A stretch of DNA of 11,005 bases, from contig PLZT01000323.1 in assembly GCA_003152255.1 (NCBI GenBank), positions 1-11,005 of the forward strand, in the 5' to 3' direction. The position numbers and the translations under genes are program-made. Positions 6,089 through 11,005 of the stretch are shown here, piece by piece. A model generated the notes under the pieces. That model saw only the letters and a list, made by a program, of their open reading frames with translations. It made no database searches and was not told the origin of the DNA. Source of the stretch: Methylocystaceae bacterium (GTDB lineage Bacteria > Pseudomonadota > Alphaproteobacteria > Rhizobiales > Beijerinckiaceae). Numbering within the stretch: position 1 is the first letter of the stretch; each line of letters opens with the position of its first letter.

Positions 6089-9000
6089 TCAATATTTGGC
6101 GATGACCGGAGCCGGAACGCCCCAGTCGAAATGATGGTTCAGGCCCGCGCGGACGATTTGGCCCTCGGCGCGGGAGCGAAATTGCGTCGCGACCGCGCCG
6201 GAAAAGGCGCCGACCGCCGGATTTATGGATATTTGAGGCATTGAGATATTGATGCCGCCGAGATCGTAATAGAGATATTCGGCCTTGGCGCTCCAATTCG
6301 GCATGAACATCCATTCCAGGCCGCCGCCGACGGCATAGCCGACGCGAGTTTTGGAGAAGGAAGCCGCCCCGCCGCTTACGCCGACGGCCGCTCCCGTCGG
6401 ATCGACATTTAAGACTTCGCCGGTCGCGGCCAGATTCGTTTGACCGTATGCAAGACCACCGGAAGCGAAAAGCAGCACGCTTGGCGTGAAGAGATAGCCG
6501 GCGCGTCCGCGCACCGTGCCGATATAGTCGAGCTTCGCGGTGGCGGACAGCGCGCCGAGAAGGTTGTTAGCCGGGAAATTGACGCTTGGCGCGGCGCTGA
6601 CCGCGGTCGTGGTGCCGCTGCCCCCAGCGACGCCCTGGAAGTCCGCTTCCAAACCCGCGAGGAATCTGTTGGTGACTTGGTAATTGTACCCGACTTGCCC
6701 TCCCCCGATGAAGCCGGCGTTGCTCTCGCCGAAGGCGCCCCGTCCGAGCCCGGCCGCCGCCGGATCGAAGCCGGCCGCGATCGGATAGGTCGAATAGTAG
6801 ATGCTGTTATCGGCGCCGAAGGCCACTCCGGCGTTCAAGCCGACATAGAGCCCAGACCAAGCGGGACGGGGCGGCGCGACAGAGGGCGGCCCTTTTTTGT
6901 TGGGCGGATTTTCCTCCCTGTCGCGCGGATTGACGCCTTCGTCGGCCGCGTCGGCGGCCAGGGCCAGGAAGTCCTTGAGCGGCGACGCGGCGTTAGGTTG
7001 GGGGGCGAGGATTGGGTCGAAAACATTGGCCGACAGGGGACCACTGAGCGTCACGCGAACGGCGGTGGGCTCCATCGGTTTGAAGTGACGATCCATCTGG
7101 CCGATCGCGCAGACGGCGGCCGGCGCGACCGAGTTCTGGCAAGGCGCGAAGAGCGGGTCGGTCGGCAGAAGCGAACCGTAAGCATAGGTGATTTGGTCCG
7201 ATCTCGAATTGAGCAGGTTGAAGGCGTCGATCTGCAACTTCAACCCGTTTTCCCAACGATAGCCGCCGCGCAGATCGACCCAACCGGCCGCGGGCGCCTT
7301 GAAGTAGCCGTCCTCGGTCAAGGGATAGGCGCCCTTGAACCTGAATTTCAATGCGCCGAACCAGCCGGTCTGCTCGCCGAGTTCGACCGCGATCGACGCG
7401 ACGACCGGCGGCGCCTCGGGGATGTAATTGCCCGGCGCGTTGCCGAGATAAGTGAAGTAACCAATCGTGTCCGGCGTGAGGAGCGAAGCATAGGCGACGG
7501 TCTGCGGCATGTCCCAGCCGCGGGAGCGCGCATGGCTCAGCGAAAGATCGGCGTCAAACCGCAACCAGTTGTTGTATGTGTAGCGATTGGTGAGTTCGAT
7601 GCCGTAACGCCGGCTCGGGCGTCCGAACAAGGTCGTGCCGGTATCGCCGTCGAACTGGCTTTCCGAGTCGAAATTGAGCCACCAGAAGCTGATGGTGGAA
7701 TCGAGTCCGTCGATGAATTTGGTGCGCGCGCCAATCTCGGCCCCTCGCGACTTCACTAACAGCGGAATGGGCGTCGCCTGCGAGCCATCGGGCGGATTCA
7801 GAGTCGTGACGGTTCCGCGCGCGTCGGTAGAATGAAAACCCTCGCCGAAGTTTAAGAAGAATTCGGTCTTCTCCCATGGACCGAGCACGACGCTGGCCTT
7901 CGGGCTGTCGAAAGCGGCGGCCTTCGACCCTGAATTCCATGGGCCCGTCCAAATCGGCAGCGCGGCCAATGTGCCAAAGGGCATGGCCGTCGGGGCCGCG
8001 AGCGCGTTCTGATAGTTGCCGATGCTCGCCGCGAAAAAATCGCCGCGAATGCCCGCCGTCGTGCGCAGCCAGGGGCTCCATTTCACGGTGGTGTCCGTCC
8101 AGACGCCGACATTGCCCTCCGCGACCTGGTCGTTGGTGAGCGTGTCGTAAGGCATCGTCTGATAGGTGTCCTGCAAGCCGAGGCGGATATTGTCATAGCG
8201 CGACTGAAGGCCTATCCGAGTCTCCATCGGGAAGCCGGCGAATTCGTAATTCCACCCGTGTTCCGCCTTCAATCCCAATATCGTGCGGCGGTCGAATTGA
8301 CGGAACTGGTCGCCGATTATCGGCTGGGTCAGGTAATAATCGAAGTTGTTAAACAGATCGAGCGTCGAATGGATCGCATAGGCTTCGATGCGCGAGTGGC
8401 TGTGGGTGTCCGTTTCGCTCCAGCGGGTCGAGAGACTGAAGCGCGTGGTGTCGCCGCGATCCGTGGGGTCGATATTGCCCCAAAGGGAAATCACCCCTTC
8501 GGTGACGGCGCGCTCCGGAATCTGGTTCGACGCATGCCAGCGGTTGGCGTAGGCCATGGCGGTGATCGACGCGCCGTTTTCGTCCGTGCCCTGCGACCAG
8601 CGCAGCACGCCGTTGATCTTGTGCATCTCGTCGGGCACGGTCCAAGGGCCATTATAGATGCCGAGTTCCACCGCGCTGAGGAGATTGCCGCCCGCGACCT
8701 TGTCGGAGTTAATGGCGAGCAGGCGGCCATAGTCGAAGCTGCCGGCGGTGGCCAAAAACAGGCCGCCCGGAAGTTCGTCCTTATAGTAAATATGCGCCGC
8801 GCCAGCCGAGGAGAAATCGCCCTCGTCGGCGAAATATGGTCCCTTTTTCGCGATAATATACGAGAACAGCTCCGGGATTAGGAAATTAGCGTCGGCATAG
8901 CCCTGGCCGTGCCCATGGGTAGGCATATTAAGGGGCATGCCATCGAGCGTGATTTCGAAATCAGTGCCGTGATCAAGTTGGAAGCCGCGAAGCTGATACT

Positions 9001-9391
9001 GATTGGCCTTGCCCTCGCCGCTGTGCTGTGTGACCATGAGACCGGGAACCGCCGTCTCCAGCGCCTCGCCAGGACGACTAAAAGGAACCGCGTTGATTTC
9101 CTTGCCGGTTGTGAATAGTTCGCTGGACGCCTTTTGCGTTTCGTTGAACTTCTCCTCGGCGCGCTCGACCTCGGATTTGGGCGCGACGACCGGGGGCGAC
9201 GGCGCGGAGACCGGAAGCGCCGGCGCGGAGACATGCGCAACCACGGGCTTCTTCGGCTTCGACGACGGCCGGGCCGCCTTGGGCTTGCCGACCTCAATGT
9301 CCGGCAACGCCTCCTGCGCCATGGCGGCGCCTGCGGTCGTCGCGGCCAGCAGCGCCAGCGTGGAAATTTCTCGAAAACGGCGGCGGATCAT
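6089..9391 (-). CDS. TonB-dependent outer-membrane receptor fused to a C-terminal Omp25-like beta-barrel
   Basis: The protein has 1100 residues, far above the usual 650-850 of TonB receptors. The signal peptide is residues 1-25 (cleavage after AMA). A TonB-box-like ALPDIEV (28-34) follows, then a Pro/Ala/Lys-rich linker (about 35-75) and a charged helix-like stretch (74-92). The plug domain is about 92-205, with PGEALETAVPGLMV, QYQLRGF, ITLDGMPLN and a His-rich THGHGQGYAD (158-167). The large barrel runs about 210-785; near its end are YRWENGLKLQIDAFNLLNSR, a Cys pair at 751 and 761 (likely an extracellular-loop disulfide), and AVRVTLSGPL. A Pro-rich linker (about 790-842) leads to a second barrel (843-1100) beginning WSGLYVGLNAG, with GGQVGYNYQ, RGRAGYL, YAVGGGLEWMF and LNHHFDW, as in alphaproteobacterial Omp25/RopB porin-family proteins. 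The substrate is unknown; a metal or metal chelate is a guess. ATG 9391 was chosen over GTG 9427 because GGGGAG lies 5 nt before it and the signal peptide starts there. Confidence 0.88.
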   Translation of the reverse strand: MIRRRFREISTLALLAATTAGAAMAQEALPDIEVGKPKAARPSSKPKKPVVAHVSAPALPVSAPSPPVVAPKSEVERAEEKFNETQKASSELFTTGKEINAVPFSRPGEALETAVPGLMVTQHSGEGKANQYQLRGFQLDHGTDFEITLDGMPLNMPTHGHGQGYADANFLIPELFSYIIAKKGPYFADEGDFSSAGAAHIYYKDELPGGLFLATAGSFDYGRLLAINSDKVAGGNLLSAVELGIYNGPWTVPDEMHKINGVLRWSQGTDENGASITAMAYANRWHASNQIPERAVTEGVISLWGNIDPTDRGDTTRFSLSTRWSETDTHSHSRIEAYAIHSTLDLFNNFDYYLTQPIIGDQFRQFDRRTILGLKAEHGWNYEFAGFPMETRIGLQSRYDNIRLGLQDTYQTMPYDTLTNDQVAEGNVGVWTDTTVKWSPWLRTTAGIRGDFFAASIGNYQNALAAPTAMPFGTLAALPIWTGPWNSGSKAAAFDSPKASVVLGPWEKTEFFLNFGEGFHSTDARGTVTTLNPPDGSQATPIPLLVKSRGAEIGARTKFIDGLDSTISFWWLNFDSESQFDGDTGTTLFGRPSRRYGIELTNRYTYNNWLRFDADLSLSHARSRGWDMPQTVAYASLLTPDTIGYFTYLGNAPGNYIPEAPPVVASIAVELGEQTGWFGALKFRFKGAYPLTEDGYFKAPAAGWVDLRGGYRWENGLKLQIDAFNLLNSRSDQITYAYGSLLPTDPLFAPCQNSVAPAAVCAIGQMDRHFKPMEPTAVRVTLSGPLSANVFDPILAPQPNAASPLKDFLALAADAADEGVNPRDREENPPNKKGPPSVAPPRPAWSGLYVGLNAGVAFGADNSIYYSTYPIAAGFDPAAAGLGRGAFGESNAGFIGGGQVGYNYQVTNRFLAGLEADFQGVAGGSGTTTAVSAAPSVNFPANNLLGALSATAKLDYIGTVRGRAGYLFTPSVLLFASGGLAYGQTNLAATGEVLNVDPTGAAVGVSGGAASFSKTRVGYAVGGGLEWMFMPNWSAKAEYLYYDLGGINISMPQISINPAVGAFSGAVATQFRSRAEGQIVRAGLNHHFDWGVPAPVIAKY

Positions 9392-9396
9392 CGAGG

Positions 9397-9402
9397 CTCC
9401 CC
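9397..9402 (-). promoter_or_regulatory. Ribosome binding site deciding the receptor start
   Basis: On the minus strand GGGGAG lies 5 nt upstream of ATG 9391. The alternative GTG at 9427 has no comparable purine run, and using it would add 12 residues before a good signal peptide. Confidence 0.6.
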
Positions 9403-9444
9403 ATGCGAGTATGAGCTTGGCGCCCACTTTTCTTACTTATGCCG

Positions 9445-9474
9445 ATTTTTCACGTCTTGAGCTGTCGCTGTCAA
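9445..9474 (-). promoter_or_regulatory. Sigma-70-like promoter of the TonB receptor gene
   Basis: On the minus strand a perfect -35 TTGACA (9469-9474) is followed after 18 nt by AAAAAT (9445-9450), a 4/6 match to TATAAT. This predicts a start near 9438 and a leader of about 46 nt. It lies downstream of the chaperone terminator, so the receptor is probably transcribed on its own. Repeated YGACAR motifs and a CAATATTG palindrome lie just upstream. Confidence 0.5.
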
Positions 9475-9515
9475 TGCAACGGCAAAAAATTGTCGCGAGC
9501 GTATCAATATTGTCA
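9461..9515 (-). repeat. Phased direct repeats upstream of the receptor promoter
   Basis: Read on the minus strand, TGACAAT (9509-9515), CGACAAT (9489-9495), TGACAGC (9467-9473) and CGACAGC (9461-9467) share the core YGACARY. The first three are spaced 20 and 22 bp apart, about two helical turns. The 9467-9473 copy overlaps the -35 box. The first overlaps the palindrome CAATATTG at 9505-9512. Regulator binding is a hypothesis. Confidence 0.3.
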
Positions 9516-9553
9516 CACTCCGTTAAGGCGCGACTACCCCTGCCTTCACGCGC

Positions 9554-9579
9554 AAAAGCGGGCGGCGCGAACCGCCCGC
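9554..9579 (-). terminator. Intrinsic terminator of the DnaJ-family gene
   Basis: On the minus strand GCGGGCGG pairs perfectly with CCGCCCGC across a 6-nt loop (TTCGCG), followed directly by TTTT (9557-9554). It starts 28 nt past the stop codon at 9608. This is the clearest terminator in the window. Confidence 0.75.
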
Positions 9580-9607
9580 CGCGAGTCGCTTCCCGAAGTC
9601 AGGCCGG

Positions 9608-10549
9608 CTAAAATCCCTTGCGCGGGTCGTAAGGCTTTTTGTCGCGCCATTTGGCCATCAACGCCTCATAATCGGCGTCCGGCGCCTCGGGCGCCATGAG
9701 TTTCAGCGAAACATAAAGATCGCCCGCCGGCTTGCCGTCGACCGCGGGCAGGCCCTTGCCGCGCAGGCGTAAGACGCGGCCGCCGTTGGAGCCCGGCGGG
9801 ATGCTCAGTTCCACCTTGCCGGAGAGGGTCGGCGCCCCGACCTTGGCGCCCAGCGTCGCCTCGTAGAGCGTCACCGGAAGATCGAGCCGCAGATCGCGGC
9901 CCTCGACGCGAAAATACGGATGCGGCAGGACTTTCACGGTCACGAGCGCGTCGCCGGCCTCGCCGCCCACCGGCCCGGGGTGCCCCTGGCCGCGCAGGCG
10001 AATCTGCTGGCCGTCGTCCACGCCGGCGGGGATTTTGACGTCGACCATGCGTCCGCCGGGCAACGCGACCCGCGTGCCGCCGCCCAAAGCCGCGGTCTCC
10101 AGCGGCACCATGGCCGTGGCGACCACATCCGCGCCCCGGCGCGGCGCGGCGCGGCCGCGTTTGGCGCCGGCGCCGAAAAGATCGGCGAAGATGTCGGAGG
10201 GATCGAAACCGGCATGGCCGCCCGCGCCGCCCACGTTGAACTCGAAATGCGCGCCCCCGGGGCCGGCCGCGCCGCGCGTAAATCCGCCGGGTCCAGCGCC
10301 AAAGCCCTCGAAGCCGTGCGCGCGCGGCTTGCCGTCGGCGCCGATTTCGCCCCGGTCGAATTTGCCTTTCTTCTCGTCGTCGCCGACGATCTCATAGGCC
10401 GAATTGATCTCGGCGAAGCGCTCCTTGGCCTTCGGGTCGGTCTTATTATGATCGGGATGAAATTTCTTGGCGAGCTGCCGATAGGCCTTCTTGATCTCGC
10501 CGGCGCTCGCCGTTTTGGCGACGCCCAGAACGTCATATGGATCGCGCAT
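9608..10549 (-). CDS. DnaJ-family co-chaperone, CbpA-like (no zinc finger)
   Basis: This 313-residue Hsp40 would stimulate the ATPase of DnaK and deliver unfolded clients in the cytosol. The J-domain is residues 3-68 with the essential HPD at 31-33. A Gly/Phe-rich stretch follows (79-128), including DPSDIFADLFG at 116-126. The C-terminal peptide-binding domains run from about 139 to 287, with the landmarks VKIPAGVDDGQQIRLRGQG and LSIPPGSNGGRVLRLRGKG. There are no CxxCxGxG repeats, so it is a class B (CbpA/DjlA-unrelated) protein, not DnaJ itself; the length matches CbpA (about 306). Start ATG 10549 sits right at the J-domain; the Shine-Dalgarno is poor (AATGAAAAAAC precedes it). It lies 103 nt downstream of purK on the same strand and ends in a good terminator, so read-through from purK is possible. 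Confidence 0.92.
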   Translation of the reverse strand: MRDPYDVLGVAKTASAGEIKKAYRQLAKKFHPDHNKTDPKAKERFAEINSAYEIVGDDEKKGKFDRGEIGADGKPRAHGFEGFGAGPGGFTRGAAGPGGAHFEFNVGGAGGHAGFDPSDIFADLFGAGAKRGRAAPRRGADVVATAMVPLETAALGGGTRVALPGGRMVDVKIPAGVDDGQQIRLRGQGHPGPVGGEAGDALVTVKVLPHPYFRVEGRDLRLDLPVTLYEATLGAKVGAPTLSGKVELSIPPGSNGGRVLRLRGKGLPAVDGKPAGDLYVSLKLMAPEAPDADYEALMAKWRDKKPYDPRKGF

Positions 10550-10652
10550 GTTTTTTCATTGGCCCATTTTCGCGCCCGCCCAATCGGCGCGGACGCGGAT
10601 GTCTCTTGATGCTATTTGGGCGTCTTCCCGCCGGGGCGCAAGCGGAGCGCGT

Positions 10653-11005
10653 TCAGGGCTCTTCCGGCGTCACGCGCGTCACATGGCCCATCTTGCGGCC
10701 CGGACGGACCTCGCTCTTGCCATAGAGATGCAGGCAGGCGCCCTCTTCCCCCAACAGCTCGCGCCAGCCGTTGGCGTCGTTGCCGATCAGATTGCGCATG
10801 ACCGCGCGCCCATGCCGGCGCGCGGAGCCGAGCGGCCAGCCGGCGACGGCGCGCATATGCTGCTCGAATTGCGAGGCCGTCGCGCCGTCGAGCGTCCAAT
10901 GGCCGGAATTGTGGACGCGCGGGGCGATCTCATTGACCACCAGTCTTTCCCAAATCGGCCCGACCGCGTGATCGAGCACGAACATCTCGACCGCGAGAAC
11001 CCCGA
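10653..11005 (-). CDS. purK: 5-(carboxyamino)imidazole ribonucleotide synthase, C-terminal part
   Basis: This is the 3' portion of purK; the first two thirds lie beyond the right edge. The visible 116 residues begin GVLAVEMFVLD and include VNEIAPRVHNSGHWTLDGA, TASQFEQHMRAV, MRNLIGNDANGW, LHLYGKSEVRPGRKMGHVT. These are the hallmark ATP-grasp and C-terminal motifs of PurK, which uses ATP and bicarbonate to convert AIR to N5-CAIR in purine synthesis. The Glu/Asn of VNEIAP belong to the ATP-Mg site. The reading frame is open to the edge. PurE would be expected upstream, outside the window. Confidence 0.95.
   Translation of the reverse strand, partial: GVLAVEMFVLDHAVGPIWERLVVNEIAPRVHNSGHWTLDGATASQFEQHMRAVAGWPLGSARRHGRAVMRNLIGNDANGWRELLGEEGACLHLYGKSEVRPGRKMGHVTRVTPEEP

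Noticed and set aside
6440..7759. Long plus-strand open frame of 439 codons opposite the receptor gene
   Set aside because: It lies wholly inside the receptor gene. Its translation is Arg/Gly/Ala-rich with no recognisable motif, as expected for an antisense frame in GC-rich DNA.
9392..9427. GTG start 12 codons upstream for the TonB receptor
   Set aside because: ATG 9391 has the better ribosome site and begins the signal peptide with MIRRRF. The GTG lies only about 10 nt from the predicted transcription start.
10550..10652. Possible small gene or RNA between purK and the DnaJ-family gene
   Set aside because: The 103 bases show no start with a ribosome site and no strong hairpin with a T-run; it is probably a simple leader or spacer.
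1..11005. Defence island, mobile element or CRISPR array
   Set aside because: There are no transposase, integrase, nuclease or spaced repeats. All sizeable frames are explained by housekeeping, transport or envelope genes with uniform GC-rich coding style.

Overview
The window is GC-rich, densely coded bacterial chromosome. The gene content points to an alphaproteobacterium, most likely Hyphomicrobiales, and a methylotroph or methanotroph of the Methylocystis/Beijerinckiaceae kind is plausible. The signs are a crotonyl-CoA carboxylase/reductase of the ethylmalonyl-CoA pathway, an Omp25/RopB-type outer-membrane barrel domain, and alphaproteobacterial-type PurK and L33. The genus is inference. 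I see no insertion sequence, phage gene, CRISPR array, tRNA or rRNA, and no intergenic gap exceeds about 230 bases.

Layout, left to right: (1) rpmG (ribosomal protein L33) on the minus strand, with a candidate hairpin terminator at the left edge. (2) A plus-strand three-gene operon with ATGA overlaps encodes an NMT1/THI5-like periplasmic binding protein, an ABC ATPase and a permease. This is a complete ThiYZX/SsuABC-type importer whose substrate is probably a small nitrogenous heterocycle such as a thiamin pyrimidine precursor, but this is not proven. (3) ccr on the minus strand converges on that operon and starts at TTG. (4) A phosphomannomutase/phosphoglucomutase gene is divergent from ccr, across a 227-base region with inverted repeats. 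(5) A very large minus-strand gene encodes a TonB-dependent outer-membrane receptor whose C-terminus is fused to a second, Omp25-like beta-barrel. It has its own promoter-like region. (6) A minus-strand DnaJ-family co-chaperone of the CbpA type (no zinc finger) ends in a good intrinsic terminator. (7) The 3' part of purK, minus strand, runs off the right edge.

Most genes are ordinary housekeeping or central carbon metabolism and do not form one pathway. The item most worth attention is the double-barrel receptor at 6089-9391. It joins a TonB-dependent transporter with a 40-residue Pro/Ala/Lys linker behind the TonB box to an eight-strand-type OMP domain through a Pro-rich linker, and the internal barrel end has lost the usual terminal aromatic residue. 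Its promoter region carries a perfect TTGACA and repeated (T/C)GACA(A/G) motifs about two helical turns apart, which suggests dedicated regulation.
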